Below, piece after piece: positions 1 to 10,905 of a DNA stretch of 64,000 nucleotides. The stretch is from Sciurus carolinensis (taxonomy: Eukaryota; Chordata; Mammalia; Rodentia; Sciuridae). The notes below the pieces were generated by a model that saw only the letters and a list, made by a program, of their open reading frames with translations, searched no databases and was not told the origin of the DNA. Positions within the stretch are counted from its first letter, which is position 1, and every line of letters starts with the position of its first letter. The position numbers and the translations under genes were made by a program. The stretch is from contig NC_062227.1 of the NCBI RefSeq assembly GCF_902686445.1, positions 24,854,777 through 24,918,776 on the forward strand, in the 5' to 3' direction.

Positions 1-310
1 ATGGAAGGAGCAATGTGATCACAAACAGGTAGGCATTAGAAACTATTGGAGGATTCACTGATCACAGTCTCACACATGAGTCCAAGTGGCAGATGGTCAT
101 AGGTTATTTGAACTCCCTGGGGAAAGGAAGGCTGACTCTGTATGATTTTCTCAATTTCACCCACAAACCAGTGGTAGTGTGCAGAGTTGAGGTCAGCATC
201 AGGAGACCTACTCTGTCTTCTTGGTTCCATGTCATCTTTTAGCTCATTTGACTTCAGACATATCACTTAACCTTTTGCTTCCCCAGCTGATAAAAGAAGG
301 TAATAGAGGG
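1..310. other. Unique sequence, no gene recognised
   Basis: AT-rich DNA with no domain or repeat I recognise with confidence. The 76-codon minus-strand open frame has no family signature and looks accidental. The last ~50 bases ('cacttaaccttttgcttccccagctgataaaa') loosely resemble the MIR core. Confidence 0.5.
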
Positions 311-449
311 ACTGAGGTTGTGGCTCAGTGGTAGAGCACTTACCTTGCATGTATGAGACCCTGGGCTGGATTCTCAGCACCACATAGAAATAAGTGAATA
401 AAATAAAGGTACATCAACAACTAAAAGAAAATATATTTTTAAAAAAAAA
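311..449 (+). mobile_element. ID-like SINE (Sciurid type)
   Basis: The tRNA-derived head 'gttgtggctcagtggtagag' is followed by a B-box-like region and 'ctcagcaccacatag'. A unique tail reading 'aaaataaaggtacatcaacaac' ends in an A-rich run. This matches the long-tailed ID-like SINE typical of squirrels. Several substitutions in the B-box suggest an older copy. Confidence 0.85.
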
Positions 450-677
450 CATGATAATAGTATTGTGACCACTTGCTTAATATATTTTGTTAAGATTCAG
501 AGATAATGATATGGAAGTATTTGGGGGAAAATAAATTTAAGAGATACAGGGTCAGAACAACAATTCTAAAGATTGAGATCAATAACTCTTCTTTGAATTG
601 AACTGAATGATTTGCTATATTGATTTATAGATATACATAATCCATGAGTGTGAGTAGAAGATGCATATTTTTATGCA

Positions 678-805
678 ACCAGAGCTGGGTTCCAGTCCAA
701 GTTCTGACACTAACTAGATCTGTGACTTGAAACAAGTCAGTTAACCCTTCTTCTCTTTAGTTTGCTCATCTGAAGTTCTTGGATAATAAATAGTACTATT
801 TTGAA
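678..805 (+). mobile_element. MIR fragment
   Basis: The order 'gagctgggttccagtcc ... tgacactaactagatctgtgac ... gtcagttaacccttcttctc' matches the MIR core (tRNA-derived ancient mammalian SINE) in sense orientation. Divergence is high, as expected for the family. Confidence 0.6.
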
Positions 806-977
806 AATCAATATATATGAATGAACAGTTTATAATATCCTTAAAATGATACACATGTCAGTAATTAGCATTAATAAGATATTAATGTGAATATTTTCTT
901 CTTTTTTTATTGGTGCTTATTATTTGGAATTAATTGCCTTTCCCCTGTAGATATTTTAAACTTCACCCTCTACCAGC

Positions 978-1023
978 TTTTACATCTTTCAGTGTGGTTC
1001 TTTTCATCACAACCAGCGTGCTA
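978..1023 (+). repeat. 46-bp perfect direct repeat, copy 1
   Basis: Identical over 46 bases to 1341-1386. It begins 'ttttacatctttcagtgtgg' and ends 'accagcgtgcta'. The flanks of the two copies do not match beyond the repeat. Confidence 0.9.
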
Positions 1024-1340
1024 AATTCTTTCCTTTCATGTCAAATGCTACTCTGCTTTCTTCCAAAAAATCTGGTTTAAATAAAATGAGGAGCATGACA
1101 GTAAGTACAATAGGTTAGTGCTTTAACAACCTTGCATAAAGAGCATTTCAACAAATTCAACATGATTGATGATGGAGTCTCTTAATTTAGCTGTGCAGAG
1201 AGAGATTGCAATGACTTAGTGCGTCTGTCATTGTCTTCAAAGAAAAGCCATTTTTTATAAGAGCTATTGTGTCCATTATTATAATTGATAATGTGGTCTA
1301 ATGCTAAAGTTTACTGTCCCTGTTTTAACAGGAAGAGAAG

Positions 1341-1386
1341 TTTTACATCTTTCAGTGTGGTTCTTTTCATCACAACCAGCGTGCTA
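1341..1386 (+). repeat. 46-bp perfect direct repeat, copy 2
   Basis: Second copy, 363 bp downstream of the first. An AT-rich stretch and a TA/TG microsatellite follow it immediately. Confidence 0.9.
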
Positions 1387-1423
1387 TATTTAATATAGAA
1401 AGCATATATTAAATATATACATG

Positions 1424-1456
<33 letters not shown>
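1424..1456. repeat. (TA)n(TG)n microsatellite
   Basis: An alternating TA run grades into a TG run and then ends in 'tttgtaactg'. Confidence 0.9.
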
Positions 1457-3402
1457 TTGTAACTGCATATTAAATAAAATTATCCAAACACATATATTTA
1501 TGTCATTTATAGAATATATCTCCATGGAGATCAGTTACTGAGTGTTTTATTTCAAGAATTTCAAAAAATATCTTCCCTTTTATTATTTCTTCTTTGTTAG
1601 TGGAAATATTCTTACATAGCTTTCAATCTTTCTGGGGAGAGAATATTTAAAGTTCACCTCAAATCTTCCAAATCATTTCTTAGAATCGTTTATATTTTTA
1701 AAAATTCTCCATAAGCAAATGCCACTATTTCTTTCTCAGTTTGTATTTGCATGTGGTTTGCACTATTTTCTCTAAGGTGAACATATGGATAAACAGGGCG
1801 AAATGAATTTGAGACAAGGATTAAAGTTCTTCCAGGGAGAAGTTAGGCTCATTGTTTCCCATAGCAATGTTCTCTCTCAGCTGGTAGCAATGATTTTCTC
1901 TGCATATTTTAGCAAACTGGCGTGAATGATGCAAAGCATAGCATCGATTAATAGTCTGGAAGGAATATTTTCTCATGCGTAATTTATCTTGTGCTGAGAG
2001 TAGGATAATTTGCTCCCTTGGTGGGGGATCTCTGGGGTTCTTTCTCTCGGTTCATCCAGTGATGGGAACAGCTTGACCCCACTCACTATATTGGCTGCTG
2101 TTTAGAGGTTACACCTATAAAATGGCTTCTTTTCTCAATGATGCTTTATCTACTGTGCCATATCATCTCTCTAGGGAGAGCAGAGCAGAATATCTTCTTC
2201 AGCAGAGGGGCAGAAGCAGTGTTCCCTGCGGAATCACCCCATGATCAGAACAAACATTGCATAGATTTCTCTTCCATGCTACCAAGATTTTCTTAAACCT
2301 ATCACTTTACTCTCCAAGGCAAAGGAAGATGGTTTAGGCTGCCCATCTGTATCAGGTGTTGGCCTCTTTCCTTAAACACAGGCAGGCCTGGCCTGTGATG
2401 AGGGGAAAGAAGCATTGTTTCCCCAAAACCTAGTGGTGCCAGCTAATGCTTTGCAGGACTTTTGACCATATCATAGGTTGATGCTTTTAATGTAACAAAT
2501 ATTTTTCTGATTATGATTGTAATCCACATCGCACTTCTTGTCATTTGTCCCAGGGAAAGAATTTGACATTTGGTTCAATATCTACTACACTTTTAGTCAT
2601 CACATTATTGATCTTTTTGATACTTGTAATGTCAAAGAACTGGAGAGAATTTTCATGTTGAGCTGTAGGGAAGTCTACTATAATCTTCTGCCTTTGTTAA
2701 AAAGTTTCAAAAATTAAGAATAAGTGAAAAAACTCACCATGTGATGTTAAAAAACAAACATAACAAACAAAAAAAAAGCTAGATACATTACTGAACACTT
2801 AGTATTAACACAAACATTCATAGTTGGGTGTGCAGAAAAAAATGGAATCAAAATACACCAAAATGTTAACAGCTATTTTCTATAGATGGTGGGGTGATAG
2901 GGCGATCTTTCCTTTCTCCCATATACTTTCTTGCCTTTTTCAATTTCCTTGCAAGGGTCATGCATTGCTTTTATCATCAGAAAGAAAAAAGCTTTTAAAA
3001 AGGTATGCTTGATATAATAAAAATTGGAAATTTTCAAAAGGGGTCATAAAAATAAAATTAAAGTACTCATATTCTCACTATCCAGAGCTAATAGCCTTTT
3101 AAAAAAATTTATCTGTTTTCTTCTGATCTCTTTCCCATGTATGCAGCAGACTCATACTGTACATTTATTTGATGCATTTATTTTAGCTGAAATATAAATA
3201 GTTGACTCTCCCTGCCATCACTGAGCATATGCTGCAGCATGAGGAAACGAGAGATGCAAATCTATAGTTCTTTTGGTCTCCCGTAGCTCCCCAGCACTTA
3301 TGTATGAGAGCTCCTCATTATGCTGGATGCTGGATGTCACTTTAGACAGAGTTAATTGTGTGTTGCTGTTCTTTTAATTCAGCATAGCCCCTAAACAGAG
3401 CC
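1457..3402. other. Unique intergenic sequence
   Basis: No gene or dated repeat recognised. The interval 1880-2010 is rich in homeobox-like and octamer-like words ('gcatcgatta', 'atgcaaag') and is treated as a possible conserved non-coding element under findings. The rest is AT-rich with scattered short ORFs without family signatures. Confidence 0.4.
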
Positions 3403-3496
3403 TTTTTTTGTTTGTTTATTTCAATGCCGGGGACTGAACCCAGGTCCTCTTACATGTTAGGCAGACGCACAACCACTGAGCTACACCCCTAGTCCT
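3403..3496 (-). mobile_element. ID-like SINE, antisense
   Basis: On the plus strand a T-rich tail precedes 'gccggggactgaacccaggt' and then 'caaccactgagctacacccctag'. This is the reverse complement of the ID-like B-box and A-box. The 3' extension is lost. Confidence 0.8.
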
Positions 3497-4075
3497 AGGA
3501 GTTGACTAATTTAATTGCTGTTCAACCAAGGAACAAGACTCTTTTCCAATGCTAGGCTCACTGATGGTACTATATTTACTTTGTAGTATACTTAAATTAT
3601 AGGAATTTTCAAAGGTTAATTTGTTTTTAAGCAATTTTCAGCTTGGCTTCTGAATATGGCAATGAACTCCACATAAGCTACAATTCACCACATGGGGAGA
3701 GGTCTCTTTGATGTTGACTGGGAAAGCCAGGGATGTAGCATTGGGCAGCACTTCTTTCCAGGAGGTTCTGTACTCTGGTCAGGCATGGGATGCTCAGATG
3801 AATCTTCCACTTTCATTGCATGTTTAATACTGTAACAGAGTTATACCTAGAAAGTCTGAATTTCTTGAAACCTAAAAACTCCATACGGAAAAAATTGAAC
3901 CCCAATTAGGATTCAAGATCAGACACCCACAGACTTTTGCTGGACCAGAGAGACCAGTGAAAGCCTGATTTAAGAGGCACCTTGAAGAAGCTATCAATAA
4001 GGAAGAAACCTAGCAGGTAGGTCAGACTCAGGGCCAGGGATTAGTATTGGAGGGAGCCTGGTGCAGGCAGGTGAA

Positions 4076-4078
<3 letters not shown>
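3497..4078. other. Unique intergenic sequence
   Basis: Nothing identifiable. It runs from the end of the SINE to the TG microsatellite. Confidence 0.4.
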
Positions 4079-4119
<41 letters not shown>

Positions 4120-4126
4120 GTGTGTG
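4079..4126. repeat. (TG)n microsatellite
   Basis: About 24 TG units with one C interruption ('tgcgtg'). Confidence 0.95.
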
Positions 4127-4569
4127 AAAATTCACAAACTCAGTACTTCTCCCTTCTCCTAAGGTGGCCTTGATAACTATGAAGAAGAGGAAATTGATAT
4201 AAAAGAGACTACTAGGAGCATAAACCTTGTCCTGTCAGACTCCTTTCTCCAGGATTGAGTTTCTGTGTCAGTAATGACAAGAGGGAGAAAAGACCACTGA
4301 GGAGGGCAGAAGGGAATTCAAGGACCAGGAATGGGGGTCATGAGAGATCAAGAGTAAATGATGGTCACTGATTTGTGGGCACATGGGAAGATGAGCTGCT
4401 GACCCCTGAATGACAGGAGGTAATGGGGAAAGTCAGGGAAGCAGACTATAAGCAGTAGAAACTGGCAATGGCAGAGCCACACCTGAAAAGGGGACCTAGA
4501 GATAATGAGACAAGGACACCAGGAAGGACATCTGGGGCAGGGGACTTCAGATCAGCCGGTGACAGGTGT

Positions 4570-4740
4570 AATCACGCACCACATACCCTCTCACCCACAC
4601 TCTCACATACACCATACATGCTTGTACATGCACATACCCACCTACAGACCACATACATCACACATGTGTTTCCACATTATACACCACACACTATCACACT
4701 CGCTACTCTACACACACACACCACACACACACTCACAAAC
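4570..4740. repeat. CA-rich imperfect simple repeat
   Basis: A degenerate mix of CACA, CACAT and CACAC words over about 170 bp. It generates spurious His/Thr-rich ORFs in two frames, which are not genes. Confidence 0.8.
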
Positions 4741-5173
4741 TCCGGAAAACACAGGGGACCAGAAGTACTGAGTTTCTCTTCCTTAACAGGAGGGCAGTTA
4801 ATGTTCCAGCAAAATAAACTCATCTAAGATGCAGATACGGCTCCTATCTAAGATGCCATGTTTGTAGAAAATAGGAGGATGACGACAGTAAACACCTTAG
4901 ACACTGGACTACATTTATAGGTGGGGGTTTATGACATTCTACTTTGAAAAAGTTACTGTAAATGTGTCTATCCTGATGCTCATTCCCTGATACAGTCCAG
5001 GACATACTTAATACCTTTATCTATAACCTGCATCCACACACAAAAGACATGGTCAGGATGTCAGGTGTACACCCCATCCACCTTTAAGGCAGGACTTAGC
5101 ACTTATTCCCCAGCAGCAGAGCGTATTAGTTCCTCTAGGGATGGTGCCCTCCGACTGAAGACAGCCAAGGCTA

Positions 5174-5538
5174 TGTTCCTGCTGTGGCCTCAATGTTGAT
5201 GTCTCCCGAAACCTCACTGGTAAAACACTAGCCTCTAAAGGGATGGCATTAAGAGGTGGGACCTTTGAGAAGTGATTAGATAAGAAAGACATGGCCCTCA
5301 GGAATGGGGTTAGTGCCTTAATAAAAGGAGCTGTAGGGAGCTTGTTTGACTTTCTGCCAAGTGAGGACTAAATGAGAATGCTCCCTCTATGAGGAAAGGG
5401 CCCTTGCCAGATGCAAAAGCGACTGGCAGCTTCTTCTTGGGCTTCCCAGCCTCCAAACTGTGAGAAATAAATTTCTGTTGTTTACAAGCTATCCAGTTTG
5501 TAATATTTTTGTGATATCAACCAGAATGGACCAAGACA
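5174..5538 (+). mobile_element. ERVL-MaLR solo LTR (MST/MLT1-like)
   Basis: It begins TG and ends CA, with the internal MaLR landmarks 'aagaggtgggacctttgag', 'taataaaaggagctg', 'cagcctccaaactgtgaga' and 'aataaatttctgttg' (polyadenylation region). These are the LTR signatures of non-autonomous ERVL-MaLR elements. No internal region is present, so it is a solo LTR. Confidence 0.8.
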
Positions 5539-6458
5539 GCCCCTTCCCACAACCCAAATGCAGTGACTTCTTGGTGCAGAGAAAGAGATAGTCTTGTGTT
5601 CCTGCCTGTCTAGAGTCATTCTGTAACAGGGTTTCATTTGATGCTTTGACTATATCCCTTGTCACTTTGAAACTTACATGATTATTTTCTTTTTCTCAAC
5701 CTTTTCCCTGACCTTCTCCCTGATCTTCTTTTCCCAAAACTTCTCCTCTCTCATCTTCTCCTTCCTAATCTCCCCACCCTAATTTCATTTTCTCTGAATC
5801 ACCTTTTAAACTGCCCCTCTGCTCCCCATGACAGGCAGAATCACAGCCTTTGGGACAAGAGTCCCCTGTGTTTCTCCTTTGCTAGGAAATCAATAAGCCA
5901 TCTTTTTCCTTTTTCTCAAAACCATGTCCTTATTACTGGATTGGCATTGGGGACAAGGACCAATAAGGATCGAGTTTTGCGCAACAATTCCAGCTGGAAA
6001 ACTCCCACCCATCGACAGTATTGCTGCATTCTGACTCATCTTCTGCTTCTCCTTCTTTGACTCCCCATAGTTGTTAATCCCCAGGGGCTTTCCCCAATAC
6101 ATTTCATGTGTACAAATATCAAGTATGTTTCCTAAGGCACCTGGCCCTCAATGGTTGCTGCCAGAGTGGTCCAAGGAAAGACACCAAAATGGGATATGGG
6201 AGATGGACATGTGCTGAGCAGCTGGCCATGCAGTCCCCATCACTGTTGGTAAGTAGTCACTGGCATGTGGCAGCAGTGTTGCTTAAACTTTTTGTGGTGG
6301 TGAACTTGGATGGAATTTCAGTGGAAGAAAATGTATTGGCAGGTACAAGGTATTTAGCATTTGAGAGATTGGGAGAAGTGCTAATAATAAGAACCAGGGA
6401 ACTGGACAGCTATTGTTGAGGACGATCAAAGAAAAATTTGTAGAAAGACAGTGAAAAG
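5539..6458. other. Unique intergenic sequence
   Basis: 5690-5800 is pyrimidine-rich (C/T). The 103-codon plus ORF at 6108-6419 has no recognisable domain and is probably chance. Confidence 0.4.
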
Positions 6459-6917
6459 TGTTTGTATATGTTTTCTATTGCTGCTGTAACACATTGCTAC
6501 CAATTCAGTGGCTTAAAGTAACACAGATTCAGTTCTGGAAGGTAGAAGTCCAAAATCGCTTTCAGTGGGCTAAGAAAAAGGTGTTGGCACAAAAGCACTC
6601 TTTCAGGAGGCCCAGGGTCTTAAACATTCTTTGCCTTTTCTGGTTTCCAGAGGCCGCGGGCATTCCTTGATTTGTGGCCTCCAGACAGTAATCACACCCC
6701 TTCAACCTCCCTTTCATCATCCATTCTCCCTCTATCACTCTGACCTTCTTGCTTCTCTCTTACAAGGACCCTTGGCTTTACATGGGAACCACCCAGATAA
6801 TCCAGGCTAATCACCCATCTCAAAATATTCAACATCTCAACACCTGTATAAATCTCTTTTCACGTTTCAGGGATTAGATTGTGAACATCTTTTGGAGCCA
6901 TTATTCTGCCTGCTATG
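6459..6917 (-). mobile_element. MLT1-like MaLR LTR, antisense
   Basis: The order 'ttctattgctgctgtaaca', 'gtggcttaaa', 'agttctggaaggtagaagtc', 'tcttacaaggac' and 'ttctgcctgctatgg' is the reverse complement of an MLT1 LTR. Substantial divergence indicates an old insertion. Confidence 0.75.
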
Positions 6918-7709
6918 GTGATTAATCATCAATTTATGCTAACTGTGAAAGCTATCAAACCTCCAGGCAAGCATATAAAGAGAATCTCATCTCCTGCAGC
7001 CAGAAGACAGAAACAAAATGATAATTAAATCCAGGCCAATAATTATAAAACTATCAAAGCTCCAAAGGAGGTTGACTTCTCAGCCTTGACATACCTGCTA
7101 CACCCTGTTGGGACCTCAGTAGGGAAGGAGTGTGGCATGTTATGGGGATATCTGAGTTGATGCACTTGATAATCTTGAATTCTAAGATTCCACTAATCTT
7201 CCTAAACCTGCACATTGGCCACTCCTCTCTGTTAAAGGCTAATGCTATGACTTGGCCTGAAGATGGAGCAGAGGTCTCTTTCCAGCAAAACAGCACAAGT
7301 TGCCCTCTGTGCCTAACCCCATCCTCCCTCCTGGCCGACAGTGGCCTAATTAGAGTTTGTCACAGTATAACCTTAATAGGGAAAGTTTTTTATCTGTTAA
7401 GAAAGACAAAGAATTATACCTCATGATATCTCAAAGGAGCTGCAGGATATAGCAGACCATTTGGAGCCCAGAGAATCTGAATGGTTTTCTGTCCTGAGGA
7501 TGCTTGATGAAGAGGCCTCCCTATAAGATAAATAAGGATAAGGAACAATTTGTCCAGAGATGGTGATGATGCTACTTTGGTAGCACTTGAAAGCTTGGGG
7601 GAAATAACGTGCACATTAAGTGAAGCAGAAATGCCATAATCATCATGGCAGAGTGAGGAAGAAGGGATCCAAAGGCTTAGAGAGGTGGCAATCTGGAGCA
7701 AAAGTGCTA
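6918..7709. other. Unique intergenic sequence
   Basis: No repeat or gene recognised. Short ORFs on both strands overlap each other and lack motifs. Confidence 0.4.
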
Positions 7710-8197
7710 TGTGTAAGGCAGTTTGGGACCCGCGGCAATAGCCGCAGCTGCACAATCCCGCTGAATTGCCACCTGCTCGCTGGGCTCGCCAATAGCTCCC
7801 AGAAAAATGCACCGCAGCCGAGAGGTCTCACGCAAGAGACTTTATTATGCGGACGACTGACACATCGGCTCAGGGTGAAAAGAAAGGCAAAAAGAGAGAG
7901 ATGGCTGTGCGCTTCTCCCAGATATTGGAATCTCCTGAGCTGGAAGGAACCAGTAGCGGAGGAAAATACTTGCAAGCTGACTGATGAACCAATAGCTATT
8001 TAGCATGTTAGGACGTAAGTGGGAAGCAGGAAGATAGCGGCAGCATAAGCCAGAAACTCCTGTAAAGTAAGAGGCGGGCAGAGTGCAGGTTGACAGGTGG
8101 TTGGGAGGCGGAGTATCACTTTATATTACACTATGTAAGCTTGAATACCCACCAGGTGGCCTTGGTCCAAGGAAGGGTCCAGAGGACCCTCCACACA
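7710..8197 (-). mobile_element. CpG-rich solo LTR of an endogenous retrovirus (class II-like)
   Basis: About 488 bp bounded on the plus strand by 'tgtgtaagg' and 'ccacaca', giving an imperfect TG...CA terminal inverted repeat. On the minus strand an AATAAA signal lies at 7841-7846 and is followed by 'gtctcttgcgtgagacctct' and a CpG-rich U5-like segment. The trinucleotide 'cta' abuts both ends. No gag, pol or env sequence adjoins, so it is best read as a solo LTR. CpG density well above the surroundings suggests a fairly young insertion. The ERVK/IAP-like class is inferred from the U5 style only. Confidence 0.6.
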
Positions 8198-8223
8198 CTA
8201 AAGTGTTAAGGAACAAGCATCAT

Positions 8224-8237
8224 AAAGAAGCTCAGAG
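8224..8237. repeat. Target-site duplication, copy 1 of 3
   Basis: 'aaagaagctcagag' recurs at 8341-8354, and again (without the leading a, which is lost in the poly-A) at about 8560-8572. It brackets two successive SINE insertions. Confidence 0.9.
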
Positions 8238-8340
8238 GGCTGGGGAGATAGCTCAGTTGGTAGAGTGCTTGCCTTGTAAGCACAAGGCCCTGGGTTCGAT
8301 CCCCAGCACCAAAAAAAAAAAAAACAAAAAAACAAAAAAC
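8238..8340 (+). mobile_element. ID element (canonical, young)
   Basis: Head 'gctggggagatagctcag', intact Pol III A-box 'tagctcagttggtagag', B-box 'gggttcgatccccagc', and an A-rich tail from 8311. Very close to the ID consensus and flanked by perfect 14-bp TSDs, so it is recent. Confidence 0.95.
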
Positions 8341-8354
8341 AAAGAAGCTCAGAG

Positions 8355-8526
8355 AAACCGGGTGTGGAGGTGCATGCCTGTAATCCTAGCAGCTTGGGAG
8401 GCTGAGGCAGGAGGGTTTCAAGTTCAAAGCCAGCCTCCGCAACTTAGTGAGACCCTGTTTCAAAATAAAAAATAAAATAGGTTGGGGGTGTGGCTTAGTG
8501 GTTGAATACCCCTGGGTTCAATCTCT

Positions 8527-8560
<34 letters not shown>
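8355..8560 (+). mobile_element. Dimeric B1/Alu-like + ID-like SINE
   Basis: Left half: 'gcatgcctgtaatcctagca ... ggctgaggcaggaggg ... agtgagaccctgt' (7SL-derived). Right half: 'gttgggggtgtggcttagtgg ... cctgggttcaatctctgg', then about 32 A residues. Flanked by copies 2 and 3 of the same TSD as the ID element upstream. Confidence 0.95.
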
Positions 8561-8563
<3 letters not shown>

Positions 8564-8573
8564 AGCTCAGAGG

Positions 8574-9370
8574 TGACCATTTTCTGAAGGCCAGAGTGAT
8601 GACAGAGATGCTGTTACAAGCTGTGCTCACTGAGAGCAATGGAGATGACAGGACCCTTAAATGAAAGTGGTAGTGCTTCAATGTGAGAAGAAAGGGGTAC
8701 CAATTTCCTAGATCATGTGACTTGTTATGTGGAGGTGGTTAACACTATGGTGTCCCCTAGGATATACTAGGTGGTAAAATATCAGGATTTTTCCTCAATC
8801 TATACAACTAAAAGAAATCAGGGATGTATGATCAAGAGACCAAGGGCAGTCATTCGAATAAAAATTCATAATCCTTTTCCCAGTTTCCAGACTCATCAAG
8901 GTTTGGACTCACCATCCATTGACTGAAGAAGAGCTTAAGTCCCCAGGAGAAATGATTCTGTATAACAGGTATACAAGGTCGTGAGACGCCTGGTTGTTCT
9001 CCAAAGAGACATATGACCATTTACTCCAATAACTATGCACAGTGAATGGGAATGTCAAATATTTCAGATCCATCGGTATGGGACCTGAGTTGACCTTAAG
9101 ATGGGAATACTCATCATGGTCCTCCTATTTAGGGTAGAACATAAGACTTGGAGTTCTGGCCAAGGTCTAGCTATAGGAGTTTTATTCATAGACCTAGCAG
9201 GTGGTCATATCCCCAGTCTCAAATTGTTTAATGGGAATGGACATAGAAGATAGATGGCAAGAACCTCATATTGGTTCTTTAGTTTGTAGGGTAAGAGATA
9301 TCATGGAGTACAGAGCTAAGTGGAAGCCTCTGAAGCAATTCCTACCCCTACCCACCACCATCTTCCCCCA

Positions 9371-9378
<8 letters not shown>
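8574..9378. other. Unique intergenic sequence
   Basis: No recognised gene or repeat. Confidence 0.4.

Positions 9379-9410
<32 letters not shown>
9379..9410. repeat. (CA)n microsatellite
   Basis: About 16 uninterrupted AC units. Confidence 0.95.
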
Positions 9411-9412
<2 letters not shown>

Positions 9413-9683
9413 CCTCTCTAGCCAAAACAATATCAATTTTTGTAGAGAAAGCAAAGATTAGTACCACACTTAAAGAACTAAAGGATACAGGGGTATCCTT
9501 AACATATATACATATTTGTATATTCACAACATACACACCAAACATACTCTCACACGTTACACACTCACATGCATGCCCCTACAAGTGCCACACATGCCCT
9601 CGTGAAAAAGACATGGAAAAAAGAAGGACCAAGTTTCCTTAGTACTTAACACTTCAGTTTAACCAGTGGTGACTTTGACTCAT

Positions 9684-10073
9684 TGTATTTAGTCAGCTTT
9701 CCAATACTGTTACAAATACCTGAAATAAATCAACTTAGAAAGGGAGGAAAAGGCTTATTCTGGCTCACAGCTTTGGATGTTTCAGTCTATGACTGATCAG
9801 TCCTGTTGTTTTGGGCTGGTGGAGTCTCAGTACACCATATGGCGGAAGCACATGGCAGAGGAAGCTCATTCACCTCATGACTTGACACAAATTTCCCAGA
9901 AGAGGAAGAGGAAGAGGAAGAGGTTGGGGTTCCATTATCTCCTTTGAGGGCACACCCTCAATGACTAAAGACCTCCCACTAGGCTCCACCTACTGAACTC
10001 ACCACTCCCATTAATGACAAGCTAGGGACTAAGACTTTAACACACAGGGGACATTTCTGATTCAAACTATAGC
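9684..10073 (-). mobile_element. ERVL-MaLR solo LTR, antisense
   Basis: On the plus strand it opens 'tgtatttagtcagctttcca' and closes 'caaactatagca'. Internal landmarks are 'cttattctggctcacag', 'aagacctcccactaggc' and 'ctccacctactgaactcacc'. A local (GAGGAA)n hexamer run sits at 9901-9923. Confidence 0.8.
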
Positions 10074-10652
10074 ACTCCTCTAGCTACTGGTACCTTTCTA
10101 TAGATCACACTGTCACATATTCTGTACATAAATTATTAATGTTAGCTAAATTCTGGTTGATAGACCACTGAATTTAAGACTACACAGAAATCAAATCACT
10201 TGTTTTTACCAGAATCAAATTTGACATGCCATCCCCATATCAACTAGAAAGATAGATTCATCAGGTCACTTTGCTCTAGTCTACTCTAGCTTCACACATA
10301 ACTAAAAGAAATTTCCCATTTCTTCCAGGTAGCTATTTCCAATTTCACTTGGAGATATAAACATTAATCTATAATTCTAGGAAAGGATGTCTGACCAGAT
10401 ATTTTCCTACTTAGGGAAAGGAACCGATAGGAGTAAATAACCCTTTGGAAAGAAACATGAACTCAGGAAAAGTGGGGATATAAGAACTATAGAGAAGAAA
10501 AAAATAACCCATCAACCCATCAGATTTCAATTTTTTTTTATTTTACTTTCAATTTTTCCTTTTGGGGGAAAACCACCTCAAAACATCATTAATGATCTAA
10601 TATAGTTTCTAGTTATTTGATATCAATTTTCTTACAACTTGTATAGAACTTA
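10074..10652. other. Unique intergenic sequence
   Basis: AT-rich with no recognised feature. Confidence 0.4.
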
Positions 10653-10905
10653 GAACAGTGGTTTTGTGCAATCACTTTGCACAAACGGACCTGAATTTGA
10701 ATCATAGTTTTCTTACTTCATTGCTATTTTACAGTGGGAAAGAGATTAAAATTTTATGGTTCACTGTTTTCCCACTTAAAAAATGGAAATGACTAATCAC
10801 TCTACCTACCTCAGGATTTGAGTGTTAAATTAGATAATGTTTATAAATGCTTAGCACGATGTCCAAATGTAACAAACATTCAATAAAGGTTATCAGTGAT
10901 GAATG
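10653..10905 (+). mobile_element. MIR
   Basis: Near full-length MIR order: 'gcacaaacggacctgaatttgaatc', then 'ctacctacctcaggatttga', 'tgcttagcacgatgtcc' and 'attcaataaagg'. Old and diverged. Confidence 0.6.

Noticed and set aside
4468..4827. His/Thr-rich ORFs
   Set aside because: Translation of the CA-rich simple repeat.
8238..8310. Possible functional tRNA gene
   Set aside because: A- and B-boxes are present, but this is a SINE: A-rich tail, TSDs and no cloverleaf.
8083..8475. 130-codon ORF
   Set aside because: It runs through the solo LTR end, an ID element and a dimeric SINE, so it is made of repeats.
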